NCBI GenBank assembly: GCA_963698405.1
Contig: CAVOQT010000008.1
Coordinates: 62,001-126,000 of the forward strand
Direction of reading: 5' to 3'
Length of the DNA stretch: 64,000 nucleotides
Origin: SHZI01 sp963698405
GTDB taxonomy: Bacteria > Pseudomonadota > Gammaproteobacteria > Steroidobacterales > GCA-2729495
A program made the translations under genes and the position numbers. Of this stretch, positions 37,326 to 46,333 are shown one piece after another (positions within the stretch are counted from its first letter, which is position 1; each line of letters starts with the position of its first letter). The notes under the pieces were generated by a model, which had not been told where the DNA came from, did no database searches, and saw nothing but the letters and a program-made list of their open reading frames with translations.

Positions 37326-38093
37326 TCAGACCCGGTAGCTGCCTACGCTGCGCGCCTCGCCTGGCTTGTTCGGCGGATAGCTTTTCCATTTGTCGTGGTA
37401 GTAGCGCATGCGCAGATCGCCGGCTGACTTCCGGTTGAAGGTCAGGTAGATGTTGCGGCGGGGCGCGTTGCTGGTATTGGCCGGTGAGCCGTGCGGTACA
37501 TAGGAGTCGAAGAACACCACATCGCCGGGACTGGCCTCCAGCAGTTCATAGTCGCTGGCCGGTTCCCAGGGCGGGTCGGCGTCGGTGAGTGGCTGCCATT
37601 CGGGAGCCATCAGCGCTTTCTTGTAGTTGCCCGTTGACAGAAAGCTCAGTGCGGCATTGTCCTTTCGGTTGGCGTCGATCACGACGGCCATGGTCACGAA
37701 GAAATCGGTGTAGGCATTCCAGCCGGCAGACTGGTCCTGATGCAGCTTGTCCGGCCGGGTGCCGGGCAGCTTGTAGTTGACCTTCTCCTTGAACAGCACC
37801 GGTTCTTCGCCGAGCAGATCGGTGATCGCACCCAGCAATTTCGGCGTGAGCATCAGGCGGGTGATTTCCGGGTTGTGGTCGCCGAGCACGTGTTCGACGC
37901 GTACCAGGAGTTCTTCGCCGGTCACCGGGCTCTGCTCGTAATAGCAGGCTTCGGCGCCATCGCGCGGTGGTGTGGTTTTCAGGGTGTCCAGCCAGTCCGA
38001 GATTTTCTGTATAGAAACCTGGTCATAGAAACCCGGCTGTACGCTATAGCCACGCTGCCGGAATCGTTCGATGTCCTGGGTGCTCAATTGCAT
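37326..38093 (-). CDS. phytanoyl-CoA dioxygenase (PhyH) family protein
   Basis: A 255-residue Fe(II)/2-oxoglutarate-dependent oxygenase. The metal triad is visible as His118-x-Asp120 (KLHQDQSAGWNAYTD) and His201 (YVPHGSPANTSNAPRRNIYL), with Arg212/213 for 2-oxoglutarate. The PhyH family hydroxylates CoA thioesters, ectoine or many natural products, so the substrate is open. Start ATG 38093 lies 46 bases after the diheme cytochrome stop on the same strand, suggesting a two-gene operon. It converges on the DUF3313 gene across the terminator. Confidence 0.88.
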   Translation of the reverse strand: MQLSTQDIERFRQRGYSVQPGFYDQVSIQKISDWLDTLKTTPPRDGAEACYYEQSPVTGEELLVRVEHVLGDHNPEITRLMLTPKLLGAITDLLGEEPVLFKEKVNYKLPGTRPDKLHQDQSAGWNAYTDFFVTMAVVIDANRKDNAALSFLSTGNYKKALMAPEWQPLTDADPPWEPASDYELLEASPGDVVFFDSYVPHGSPANTSNAPRRNIYLTFNRKSAGDLRMRYYHDKWKSYPPNKPGEARSVGSYRV

Positions 38094-38139
38094 GTGGTCA
38101 CTCTCTCTGGTGTCAGTTGGCACGGGAATGTTGCCATTA

Positions 38140-39126
38140 TTACGTATTGTCAGCTGCGGCGGCTATTTCCCAGACGCTTACCGCGTTACTGATCGGCTTT
38201 GACTGCATCAGGAAGTCGTATATCGCACCGAGATCTTCGTCGGCCATGCCCGCAAACTGGGTCCACGACATCTGGGTGTTGAAATTGTCCGCACCCAGCG
38301 GCAGGGCTTCTGCCTCGGGTCCCGAATAGCTGCGAAAGCGGCTGATGAAATCCTGTCTGCTCCAGCGCCCGATGCCGGTTTCCGGGTCCGGAGAAATATT
38401 GGCTGAACGGCTGGTCCCACCCTGCATCGGGAAGGCCTGACCACCGGCCAGGGCCATTTCTGGTATCGAGCGCGACTGTGCGTTGACCGGGGTATGGCAC
38501 CAGACGCAGCCGCCGAGCGTGGCGAGGTAGCGTCCATAGGCCACGGTATCGCTGCGGTCGATCTGGCGAAACTCGGGTGGTTTCGGAATGGTGTTGACGA
38601 TCAGGTTCAGCGGGAAATTGAGCTGATGGCGCGGCACCTCGTTGGCCTGTGCCGGCAGGGTACGCAGCCAGGCGACTATTGACAGCGCATCATCCTCATC
38701 CATGAACCGGTAGGCGTCATAGGGCATGAGCGGGAACAGCGCGTGGCCATCCTTGCTGATGCCCCCGGCCATGGCGCGGATGACTTCGCCGTCTGACCAG
38801 TTGCCCAGTGCTGATGGCGTGATGTTCTTGCTGATGATGACGCCCGGCAGGCCGATCTTCTCGTCGAAGCGTTCTCCGCCCTTGCCCAGCGTCCCCGGCA
38901 CGATGGGGCCGGAGAATCGCGTCCAGTCGCGTGTCGAGTGGCAGTCCATGCAGACGGCCACATGTCTGGCGAGATATTCGCCGCGCGCGAGGCTTTCCGG
39001 TGAGGAGACGACCCGTAGCTCGGGTATGGGCATATCAACAGGCAGCAGCAAGCCGAAATAAACGAAAAACCCGCCGGTGCCAATCGCCAGCAACAGCGCA
39101 GCGCCGATCAGAATTTTGCGCAACAT
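38140..39126 (-). CDS. diheme c-type cytochrome
   Basis: A 328-residue protein starting at ATG 39126 (AGGAGA about 8 bases upstream). An N-terminal membrane helix (about 4-24) acts as anchor or uncleaved signal. Two heme sites: CMDCH (Cys59-His63) and CVWCH (Cys207-His211), each in a class I cytochrome c domain with Met-rich loops. The layout resembles the cytochrome subunits of membrane alcohol or aldehyde dehydrogenases and the gluconate-dehydrogenase type, with two hemes instead of three. It would pass electrons from a periplasmic dehydrogenase to the respiratory chain. The partner enzyme is not in the window. Divergent from padR. Confidence 0.88.
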   Translation of the reverse strand: MLRKILIGAALLLAIGTGGFFVYFGLLLPVDMPIPELRVVSSPESLARGEYLARHVAVCMDCHSTRDWTRFSGPIVPGTLGKGGERFDEKIGLPGVIISKNITPSALGNWSDGEVIRAMAGGISKDGHALFPLMPYDAYRFMDEDDALSIVAWLRTLPAQANEVPRHQLNFPLNLIVNTIPKPPEFRQIDRSDTVAYGRYLATLGGCVWCHTPVNAQSRSIPEMALAGGQAFPMQGGTSRSANISPDPETGIGRWSRQDFISRFRSYSGPEAEALPLGADNFNTQMSWTQFAGMADEDLGAIYDFLMQSKPISNAVSVWEIAAAADNT

Positions 39127-39202
39127 CAGACCTTCTCCTGACAGTCCCATGCTGATGGTAGTCAGCTCGGCCCGCGTCGGCCAGTTTGCAGTGTCGACTC
39201 AA

Positions 39203-39252
39203 AGTCCATCTGGACTATACGCTTTCGCCGCCCTATAGTCCGTCCTGACTAT
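39203..39252. promoter_or_regulatory. tandem palindromes in the padR/cytochrome intergenic region
   Basis: Two perfect palindromes: AGTCC-4-GGACT (39203-39216) and ATAGTC-6-GACTAT (39235-39252), sharing the AGTC/GACT core and separated by 18 bases. The second overlaps the padR ATG at 39251 if that start is used. Their location between divergent genes, beside a PadR regulator, suggests they are its operators controlling both directions. Confidence 0.55.
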
Positions 39253-39907
39253 GTGCTCTGCAGAATCCACAATCGTAGCGGTTGCATCCGCCGCGCAGGC
39301 AACCCGCATGCTGATGGTGCTCGGTGTGCTGCATGCCGGTGCCCGGCATGGCTATGAACTGCACCGCATCCTGGTGGCGCACGGCACGGTCTATGCGGAT
39401 TTCAAGAAGCCGACGCTTTACCACCTGCTGGCCCGTCTGGCTGAGCAGGGTGCGGTTGATCTGAAGTCCGAGGCGGGCGCGCGCGGACCGCGCGGTGAAC
39501 GACTCGTCTATTCGATCACCGCGCATGGCCGGGGGCTGTTCCAGCAGCTCCTGCGCTCGGTGCTTGGCAGTTACGACGAAGGCAACGCCGACTTTCAGGT
39601 GGCCGCCGGCTTTCTGGCCTGGATCCCTGCGCGTGAAGCACAGGCCCTGCTGCGCAAGCGGTGTGTCGGGTTGCGCGCGCGGCGGGTGGCGATTCGCGCA
39701 GCGATCGATCAGCACCTCGGTTTGTTCCCGGGCAATACCATGACAGAGCAGCAGGCGAGTTCGCGCTTTCTCAGCGCGGATCACCTGATGAGCATGATGG
39801 ATGCAGAACTGGCCTGGATGAAAAAGACCATCAAATTTCTGGACCAGAGCCCCCGCAAGGCGCTGCTGGCTGTTGCCAATTCGCGACGCCGTACCGCAGG
39901 CGAATGA
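39251..39907 (+). CDS. PadR family transcriptional regulator
   Basis: 218 residues from ATG 39251. Homology begins near Met20 (MLMVLGVLHAGARHGYELHRIL), the standard PadR winged-helix opening, followed by KPTLYHLLARLAEQGAV and GPRGERLVYSITAHGRG (recognition helix and wing). The C-terminal half is helical, as in PadR-s2/Vir-type proteins that dimerise. A start at 39308 is possible, because no Shine-Dalgarno precedes 39251 and a putative operator overlaps it. PadR proteins repress detoxification or efflux genes and release on ligand. It is upstream of and probably controls the MacAB-like operon that follows. Confidence 0.88.
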   Translation: MCSAESTIVAVASAAQATRMLMVLGVLHAGARHGYELHRILVAHGTVYADFKKPTLYHLLARLAEQGAVDLKSEAGARGPRGERLVYSITAHGRGLFQQLLRSVLGSYDEGNADFQVAAGFLAWIPAREAQALLRKRCVGLRARRVAIRAAIDQHLGLFPGNTMTEQQASSRFLSADHLMSMMDAELAWMKKTIKFLDQSPRKALLAVANSRRRTAGE

Positions 39908-39937
39908 TCAAACACACAACTTCATCGGGAGAGACGC

Positions 39938-40420
39938 ATGTCGAATTTACATAGACGCCTGGTTGCTGCCGTTGCTGGCCTGTTCCTGTCGCTGTCAGTA
40001 CTGGCTGCTGGCACTACGGATTTCAGCGGTACCTGGGAGCTGAACACGGACAAGGGACAGAATCTCGGCATGGTCAAGGCGGTCGATGAGACGATCGTCG
40101 TGGCGCAAAGTGCAGAGAAGCTGGTCATCGATTTCACTTCGAAATTCATGCTCAAGACCACCAAACGCCAGGTCAGCTATGACCTCGTCGGAAAGCCGGT
40201 GCCGAACGAAGGGGCGATGGGTGACAAGGCGCAGACAGTCGCCAAATGGGCGGATGGCAAGCTGGTGGTGACCTGGACCAGCGAGGGTGCGGTGGCCGGT
40301 TCGCAAACCGTGAAAACCGAAACGCGCTGGCTGTCAGCTGACGGCAATGAAATGAGCGTCGAAACGGCGCGCGCCAACAAGCCAGCGATGGTTCTCGTCT
40401 ACGACAAGAAAAAGAAATGA
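39938..40420 (+). CDS. hypothetical exported protein
   Basis: A 160-residue protein with a clear signal peptide (to about residue 24, SVLAAGTTD). The mature part is a beta-rich small domain beginning FSGTWELNTDKGQN, reminiscent of lipocalin-like or small calycin folds, but no family is certain. It ends in Lys residues, and its stop overlaps the ATG of the adaptor gene (ATGA at 40417), so it is translationally coupled to the exporter. It could be a substrate carrier or sensor for that exporter. Confidence 0.6.
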   Translation: MSNLHRRLVAAVAGLFLSLSVLAAGTTDFSGTWELNTDKGQNLGMVKAVDETIVVAQSAEKLVIDFTSKFMLKTTKRQVSYDLVGKPVPNEGAMGDKAQTVAKWADGKLVVTWTSEGAVAGSQTVKTETRWLSADGNEMSVETARANKPAMVLVYDKKKK

Positions 40421-41508
40421 AGCCAGTCACGGCAGCTGCCGTGTGTGGCGCGGGGCTGCTGGCCGCTGCCGCAGGCTGGTGGCTATGGGGCCAGTCAGGC
40501 AGCGGTAGCGAAGCTGACGCACAGCGCAGCTTTGTGAGCCCGGAACAGCGCAATGTTGCAGCAACCGTATTGGCTACCGGGGTGGTGCGCCTGCGCGTCG
40601 GTGGCGAGGTCCGCGTGGGTGCACAGCTGTCCGGGATCGTCGACAAGCTGAATGTCGAAGTGGGTTCGAAGATAAAGCGCGGCGACATCATTGCCATCAT
40701 CGATTCAAAAGGGCTGGAGGCACGCCTGGCCCAGGCCAGGGCGCAGGTTGCGGTTAACGCGCAGGAAGTCCGGCGGGCAGAAATAGAGCTGGTCCGCATG
40801 CAGCGCCTCGATGAAAAGAAACTGGTTGCGGCCAACGAGGTTGAGGATCGCGCGCTCGCACTTGACGAGGCCCGGGCGCGCCTCGAAAAGGCCCGCAGGG
40901 ATGCTGCGGTGGTCGAAACTGACCTGAGTTATGCCGTGATCCGTTCGCCGATCACCGGAACGGTCGCTGCGGTGACAACCCAGGAAGGCGAAACCGTGGC
41001 CGCATCCTTCACTACGCCAACCTTCGCCACCATCATCGAGGATGGGGCGCTGGAACTGATCGCGATGGTGGATGAAACCGATATCGGCAACGTGATGGTC
41101 GATAACCCGGTGCGCTTTACGGTGGAAGCCTATCCGGCACAGGAGTTCGAAGGTCGTGTGGCGCGGATCGCCCCCAAGGGCACCATCATTTCCGGAGTAG
41201 TGAATTTCGAGGTGATGATCCGGATCGAGTCGTCTGCCGAACTGCTGAAACCCGACATGACGGCGAATGTCTCGATCCGCACGGCGGAGCGCGCTGCGCT
41301 GCTGCTGCCGAATGCGGTCGTCCAGCGCGATCGGTCGGAGCGCTTTGTATTCGTGGAGCGCAACGGTGAATTGCTGCGTCGGCCGGTGGTGACTGGTGCC
41401 CGGGATGCGGGCTTTACCGAGATCGTCCAGGGTGTTGTCCCTGGTGATCGTGTGCTGGCCGGGCCGTTTCCTGCCAGTGAAGAAGCTCAGCAGGAAGACA
41501 GTCAATGA
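40417..41508 (+). CDS. periplasmic adaptor of an ABC/tripartite exporter (MacA-like, HlyD family)
   Basis: A 363-residue membrane-fusion protein. Signal or anchor helix at residues 5-22, then a lipoyl-like half-domain (VGAQLSGIVDKLNVEVGSKIKRGDIIAIID), an alpha-hairpin (about 90-160), the second lipoyl half (YAVIRSPITGTVAAVTTQEGE) and beta-barrel domains. Such adaptors bridge the inner-membrane pump to a TolC-type channel. The layout matches MacA. Overlaps its neighbours by 4 bases on both sides. No TolC homologue is in the window. Confidence 0.9.
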   Translation: MKPVTAAAVCGAGLLAAAAGWWLWGQSGSGSEADAQRSFVSPEQRNVAATVLATGVVRLRVGGEVRVGAQLSGIVDKLNVEVGSKIKRGDIIAIIDSKGLEARLAQARAQVAVNAQEVRRAEIELVRMQRLDEKKLVAANEVEDRALALDEARARLEKARRDAAVVETDLSYAVIRSPITGTVAAVTTQEGETVAASFTTPTFATIIEDGALELIAMVDETDIGNVMVDNPVRFTVEAYPAQEFEGRVARIAPKGTIISGVVNFEVMIRIESSAELLKPDMTANVSIRTAERAALLLPNAVVQRDRSERFVFVERNGELLRRPVVTGARDAGFTEIVQGVVPGDRVLAGPFPASEEAQQEDSQ

Positions 41509-42206
41509 TTGAAATGCAGGGTATTTCACGCATCTATACCCGGGATGACGGCGCATCGGTGTCTGCCTTGCGCGAGCTGTCATTCAGGGTCGATAAGGGT
41601 GAGTTTGTCACCGTGCGCGGTGCCTCGGGTTCCGGCAAGTCCACGCTGCTCAACATCATCGGCTGTCTGGATACGCCGACTGCCGGCACCTACCGCCTTG
41701 ATGGCGAGGACGTATCCGGCTACACCGATGTGCAGCGTTCGCATACCCGCTGCCGCAAGATCGGTTTTGTATTCCAGTCCTTCAACCTCTTGCCGCGTAC
41801 CACTGCGGTTGAGAACGTGGAGATTCCGGCGCTCTACGTCGGCGGCCGCGTCGATCGTGAGCGCGCTTTCGACATTCTCAAGCGGGTCGGGTTGGCTGAA
41901 CGCGCCGGGCATTTTGTCAGCGAGCTGTCAGGCGGCGAGCAGCAGCGGGTCGCGATTGCGCGTGCCTTGATGAACGATGCGCCGCTGTTGCTGGCGGATG
42001 AGCCGACCGGCAATCTCGATTCGGCGGCGGGTGAGTCGATCATGCGCCTGCTCAGCGAACTGCATCGTGAGGGACGCACGATCGTGCTGGTTACCCACGA
42101 TGATGGTGTGGCCGCCTACGCGCAGCGCGAGTTGCTGATCCGTGATGGCGTCATCGCCTCGGATCGCTCGTTGCAGCAGACGGCCAGCCTGGCGATATCG
42201 CCATGA
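41505..42206 (+). CDS. ABC transporter ATP-binding protein (MacB/LolD type)
   Basis: A 233-residue ATPase with Walker A GASGSGKST (39-47), Q-loop FQSFNLLPRTT, signature LSGGEQQR (141-148), Walker B LLLADEPT (161-168) and H-loop VTHD. The sequence is closest to the nucleotide-binding domains of MacB/LolD exporters, here separate from the permease, as in many ABC3-type systems. It powers the two downstream permeases. The last codons overlap the permease start by 4 bases. Confidence 0.93.
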   Translation: MIEMQGISRIYTRDDGASVSALRELSFRVDKGEFVTVRGASGSGKSTLLNIIGCLDTPTAGTYRLDGEDVSGYTDVQRSHTRCRKIGFVFQSFNLLPRTTAVENVEIPALYVGGRVDRERAFDILKRVGLAERAGHFVSELSGGEQQRVAIARALMNDAPLLLADEPTGNLDSAAGESIMRLLSELHREGRTIVLVTHDDGVAAYAQRELLIRDGVIASDRSLQQTASLAISP

Positions 42207-43426
42207 ACCTGGCAAAAACCACAGGTCTCGCGCTGCTCAGCCTGTCGCGCAACCGGTTGCGCAGTTTCCTGATGATGCTGGGCGTCATCATCGGCATCGC
42301 ATCGCTGACTGCACTCGCCTCGGTGGGCGAGGCAACCAAACAGGAGACCATGCGCCGCTTCAAGCGCATGCTCGGCACCTTCGATATGGTGATCATCGAG
42401 CCGGGTGGTGCCAGTACGCGGGGCATGCCGTCGCTGGCGACGGTCGAGCCGGTGCTGAAATTTTCCGACGCGCAAGCCATCGCTGAGGAAATTTTGGCGG
42501 TGCGGCAGGTATCTGAAATGCAGTTCGCCATCGACCTCGATGTGAAATATCGCGACAAGACCACCAGTCCTTCAGTGATCGGCGTTGCAGCCAACTGGAC
42601 CGACGTGCGCGGCGAAGAACTTGCCGCCGGCAGCGACATCACGCCGGAGGATGTGGCATCGCTGGCGCGCATCGCGGTGATCGGGCAGGACGTGGTGACC
42701 GACCTGTTCCCAGGCGAGAATCCACTCGGACAGACGCTGCGCATCGCTGATGTGCCGTTTCAGGTCAATGGCGTACTTGCCTCGCGTGGCGTCGGCCCCG
42801 GTGGTGCGAGCATGGACAACACGATTCTCATCCCGGTGACCACGGCATCGAAGCGGCTCTTCAATCGCGATTACCTGACTGCCGTGATCGCCCAGCTCAG
42901 GGATCCCGGGCAGTCGGCCAGTGCGATTGCCGACATCACCGCGTTGCTGCGTGAACGTCACGGCATCATTCCGCCTGCTGAAGACGACTTTCATGTCAGC
43001 AGTCCGGAGGCTCAGGTGATGCAGATCACCGAGGTGAGTTCCACGCTGTCGAAGGTGCTGATCGGTGTCGCGGTGATTGCCACCCTGATCGGTGGCACGG
43101 TCATCATGAGTCTCATGCTGATCGCGGTATCGGAACGACGTCGGGAAATCGGTATCCGACGTGCCGTCGGTGCGAGCCGGCGCGACATCATGGTCCAGTT
43201 CCTGATCGAGGCAGCGGTGGTTGCCCTGATCGGCGGTATCGTCGGCGTACTGATCGGTGTCGGCGGGACGCTGATCATCACTGCCCTGAGCGATCTGGCG
43301 CCGACCATCATGTGGAGTGCGGTTGGCGGATCCGTGCTGCTGTCGGTCGGTATCGGTCTGCTGTTCGGCTTGCAGCCAGCGTGGCGTGCCTCGAATGTCG
43401 ATCCGGTCGAGGCACTGCGTTCCTGA
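42203..43426 (+). CDS. ABC transporter permease, MacB/FtsX type (first)
   Basis: A 407-residue permease with one N-terminal helix (about 19-42), a large periplasmic domain (MacB_PCD), and three C-terminal helices (FtsX domain, about 290-395) ending WRASNVDPVEALRS. This is the mechanotransmission fold used by MacB and LolCE. The loop between helices, SERRREIGIRRAVGASRRDI, is the conserved cytoplasmic coupling segment. It starts within the stop of the ATPase gene. Substrate unknown; antibiotic, peptide or lipid export are the usual options. Confidence 0.9.
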   Translation: MNLAKTTGLALLSLSRNRLRSFLMMLGVIIGIASLTALASVGEATKQETMRRFKRMLGTFDMVIIEPGGASTRGMPSLATVEPVLKFSDAQAIAEEILAVRQVSEMQFAIDLDVKYRDKTTSPSVIGVAANWTDVRGEELAAGSDITPEDVASLARIAVIGQDVVTDLFPGENPLGQTLRIADVPFQVNGVLASRGVGPGGASMDNTILIPVTTASKRLFNRDYLTAVIAQLRDPGQSASAIADITALLRERHGIIPPAEDDFHVSSPEAQVMQITEVSSTLSKVLIGVAVIATLIGGTVIMSLMLIAVSERRREIGIRRAVGASRRDIMVQFLIEAAVVALIGGIVGVLIGVGGTLIITALSDLAPTIMWSAVGGSVLLSVGIGLLFGLQPAWRASNVDPVEALRS

Positions 43427-43439
43427 GGGTATTCATGCA

Positions 43440-44666
43440 GTGTGGATGACATGGCGCCACCTGATGCGCGGCGGACTGCGCCAGATCTGGCGCTACCAGC
43501 TGCGTTCCATGCTGGTGATCTGCTGTGCGGCGCTCGGTGTGGCCGGTGCGGTTACCTCGGTGAACTATGCCTCCGGTGGCCGGGAGCAGGTCCTCACCCG
43601 CATACAACAGCTCGGCACCAGGCTGCTGGTGATCAACGCCGAGCAGAGTCGGAGTGTCGGCGGCCGGGCCCGCACCGGTACGATCGTAACGACGCTGACC
43701 GAGGCCGATTACCTGAGCCTGCATCGCGAGGTGCAAGGCATCGCACGTTCCTCGGCGATGGTTTCCGCGGGTCTGCGTCTGAAAGCAGGATATCTGTCGA
43801 AGGTTTCCCCGGTGCTGGGTGTCGAGCCGGATTTTTTCGCGATCAAATCGTGGGTACTCGCCAGCGGTGATTTTTTTCATGCTGAGGATGTGCGTCGCTC
43901 GGCACGAGTGGTCTTGCTCGGCTATCAGGTGGCCCGCGACCTGTACGGTGAAGAAGATCCGGTAGGTGAACGGCTGTTCATCAATCGCGTGCCCTTTGAA
44001 GTGGCTGGTGTGCTGGCCGAGCGTGGCCAGGGGCTCGATGTCATCAACGAAGACCAGCAGGTGTATGTCCCGCTGACGACTGCCATGCGTCGGCTGCTCA
44101 ATAGCGACCACTACCGGTCGATCCTGCTTGAGGTGAGCGATTCACGTGATATGCAGCGTGTTGCAGCTGAGGTGACCGCTTTGCTGCGGGTTCGTCACCG
44201 GATCTCGGCATTCCGGCCCGATGACTTTGCCGTGGGCAGTCAGCAGGAGCTGATCGAGACACAACTGGCAGCAGCCAGTCGTCTGGGTTTTCTGGTCCGC
44301 TGGATCGGCTTCAGCGGGTTGCTGGTGTCGGGGCTTGGTGTGTTGGCCATCGCCTGGATAGCGGTGCGCGACCGCACGCGCGAGATCGGCACACGTCGCG
44401 CACTTGGTGCCAGGCGACGGGATGTGTTCTTCCAGTTTGCCTTCGAGGCCAGTGTACTGGCGGCGATCGGTGCCGGGCTGGGACTCGGTGTCGGGTGGCT
44501 GGCATCACGGCTCGCAGCCAGCCAGGCGGAGCTGCCATTTGTCTTTGATCAGGCCAATGCGCTGCTCGCACTGGCCATGGCTGTGCTGCTCAATTTTGTC
44601 TTCGCCAGCTGGCCTGCAATCCGCGCTGCGCGCATGGACCCGATCCGGGCGCTGCGTCACGAGTAA
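43440..44666 (+). CDS. ABC transporter permease, MacB/FtsX type (second)
   Basis: I choose GTG 43440 (GAGGG 10 bases upstream); ATG 43446 is two codons further. About 408 residues with the same plan as the first permease: N-terminal helix, periplasmic MacB_PCD domain, three C-terminal helices, coupling loop RDRTREIGTRRALGARRRDV and terminal IRAARMDPIRALRHE. It has diverged clearly from its neighbour, so the transporter is probably a heterodimer of two permeases on an ATPase dimer, unlike the MacB homodimer. It is the last gene of the operon, followed by an 8-bp hairpin at 44675-44705 without a U-tract. Confidence 0.9.
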   Translation: MWMTWRHLMRGGLRQIWRYQLRSMLVICCAALGVAGAVTSVNYASGGREQVLTRIQQLGTRLLVINAEQSRSVGGRARTGTIVTTLTEADYLSLHREVQGIARSSAMVSAGLRLKAGYLSKVSPVLGVEPDFFAIKSWVLASGDFFHAEDVRRSARVVLLGYQVARDLYGEEDPVGERLFINRVPFEVAGVLAERGQGLDVINEDQQVYVPLTTAMRRLLNSDHYRSILLEVSDSRDMQRVAAEVTALLRVRHRISAFRPDDFAVGSQQELIETQLAAASRLGFLVRWIGFSGLLVSGLGVLAIAWIAVRDRTREIGTRRALGARRRDVFFQFAFEASVLAAIGAGLGLGVGWLASRLAASQAELPFVFDQANALLALAMAVLLNFVFASWPAIRAARMDPIRALRHE

Positions 44667-44674
44667 GCAGCTGG

Positions 44675-44705
44675 CCGCCCTGCAGTCTGACGCAGATCAG
44701 GGCGG
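44675..44705 (+). terminator. weak hairpin after the exporter operon
   Basis: CCGCCCTG (44675-44682) pairs with CAGGGCGG (44698-44705) around a 15-base loop, starting 8 bases past the last permease stop. No U-tract follows, so it may only attenuate. The next gene, an LLM oxidoreductase, starts at 44766 with its own GGAG site, so read-through from the exporter operon is possible. Confidence 0.35.
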
Positions 44706-44765
44706 GTGACTGGCAGCCGGTACAGTGTATGGTTCGTTCATCAATTTACCGGCCGGAGCTATTTC

Positions 44766-45806
44766 ATGCGCGTCGATGTACTGCTTGAACCAGATCAGAC
44801 TGCCGCACAGCTGACGGAGCTTGCACAGCTTTGCGAACGTTCCGGCATCCAGACCATGTGGCTGCAGAACTACGTGTCCTGCCGCGATCCCTTCATGTCC
44901 CTGGTGCCGGCCGCGCTGGCTACCAGTCGCGTGGGCTTGGGCGTATGCGTGATCAGCCCCTGGGAAATGCATCCGGTCAAGATGGCCAACGCTGTGCTGA
45001 CCCTGCATGAGCTCAGTGCGGGGCGCGCGCGGCTGGTCATCGGCGGTGGTGGTGAATGGCCGGCGCGGCTCGGTTTTGAAACACCCCGGCGGGTGCGTGC
45101 GGTCCGTGAAGCGATCGAGCTGGTACATGCCGGTTGTGCGGGCAAGAGCCTCAGCTATCCCGGCGAAATATGGAAAGTGTGGGGCTATCGGCCGAAATTC
45201 GGCGCGCCGGGCAGCGCACCGGATGCGCCTGGCATGCCACCGTTGATCTACGCTGGTGCGAACCAGCCACAGATGCTGCGCGCGACAGTACCGGCAGCCG
45301 ATGGTGTGATGTACAGCGACATGCCGCGTGGCCGGGTTGTGGAGACGGTACGCCAGACGCATGCGGCGCTGGCTGCCAAGGGACGGGCGGCAGATGAGTA
45401 CCGGATCAGCAATATCTGGGCCTGGCATGTGAAAGCCGACAAACAGGTGGCGCTGACCGAAGCGCGCCGCGAACTGCTGTTGCGAGGTCTGCTGGAGCGC
45501 TGGTACCTCGAATCCTTTCTGTCGCCTGAAGACTGCGACTTCGTGGAGCAGAACAAGAGTGCCTTCTTCAAGGCCTACCGAAGTCGCGATGGTGTGATCG
45601 CAGGTGTGCCCGAGTCGCTGGTCGATACGCTACTGGATAATCTTTCCATCACTGGCACGCCGGATGAGCTGGAGCACCGCATGCCCGAGCTGCTGGCGTT
45701 CGGCGAGGCTGGTGTGCACGAACTCTGCTTCCGCTTGCACGATGACCCTGCCGACGCGATCCGCCTGATTGCCAGGCACGTGATTCCGCATCTGCCGCCG
45801 GACTGA
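44766..45806 (+). CDS. LLM class flavin-dependent oxidoreductase (paralogue 1)
   Basis: A 346-residue luciferase-like TIM barrel from ATG 44766 (GGAG 8 bases upstream). Conserved runs: MRVDVLLEPDQT at the start, IQTMWLQNYVS, HPVKMANAVLTL and LVIGGGGEW. These proteins use FMN or F420 to oxidise diverse substrates. It is about 60% identical by eye to the gene at 47245, with the same N- and C-terminal patterns (ELCFRLHDDPADAIRLI). A GNAT gene follows within 8 bases. The cofactor and substrate cannot be inferred from sequence alone. Confidence 0.88.
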   Translation: MRVDVLLEPDQTAAQLTELAQLCERSGIQTMWLQNYVSCRDPFMSLVPAALATSRVGLGVCVISPWEMHPVKMANAVLTLHELSAGRARLVIGGGGEWPARLGFETPRRVRAVREAIELVHAGCAGKSLSYPGEIWKVWGYRPKFGAPGSAPDAPGMPPLIYAGANQPQMLRATVPAADGVMYSDMPRGRVVETVRQTHAALAAKGRAADEYRISNIWAWHVKADKQVALTEARRELLLRGLLERWYLESFLSPEDCDFVEQNKSAFFKAYRSRDGVIAGVPESLVDTLLDNLSITGTPDELEHRMPELLAFGEAGVHELCFRLHDDPADAIRLIARHVIPHLPPD

Positions 45807-45814
45807 AGCTGTCC

Positions 45815-46333
45815 GTGATCCTGCAGACAGCGCGTCTGATTGTCCGTGAATTCAGTCTGGCGGACGCGCCTGCGCTGCAGTTGATCTGCGGCGACCGGCG
45901 CACCATGCGCCTGGTCGGCGATGGCACCACGCTCGATCTCGTACGCTGTGAGGAATGGATACGCGTGTCCATGCGTGATTACGCCGGCAAGGGTTATGGC
46001 GCCTGGTCGGTGTATGTACAGGGCGTGGACGCGATGGCTGGCTACGCTGGGATCGTGTCAGCCGCGCGGCGCGCCGATCCGGAAATCATCTACGCATTCC
46101 AGCCACGCTGGTGGCGGCAGGGCCTGGCTGGTGAATTGATACCGGCGCTGCTGGACTACGGCTTCACGCAGTGTCGTCTGCCACGTCTGGTGGCCACGGT
46201 AGCGCCCGGCAATATCGCCTCCTGTCGTGCTGTCGAGCGCGCCGGCATGCATTGCGCCGGCGAGGAGATCGAGCCGGACGGCAGCAGCATGCTGATCTAC
46301 GCCAGTGAAGCGCCGTGCAGCCAGGCGCTTTAG
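45815..46333 (+). CDS. GNAT family N-acetyltransferase (RimJ/RimL type)
   Basis: A 172-residue acetyltransferase starting at GTG 45815. It opens LQTARLIVREFSLADAPAL, the standard RimJ/RimL-like pattern, and has an acetyl-CoA loop in PRWWRQGLAGELIPALLDYGF and the late NIASCRAVERAGM motif. It may acetylate a protein N-terminus, an amine metabolite or an antibiotic. It is 8 bases after LLM paralogue 1 and probably co-transcribed. Its stop overlaps that of the opposing FMN reductase gene (46330-46333). Confidence 0.85.
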   Translation: MILQTARLIVREFSLADAPALQLICGDRRTMRLVGDGTTLDLVRCEEWIRVSMRDYAGKGYGAWSVYVQGVDAMAGYAGIVSAARRADPEIIYAFQPRWWRQGLAGELIPALLDYGFTQCRLPRLVATVAPGNIASCRAVERAGMHCAGEEIEPDGSSMLIYASEAPCSQAL

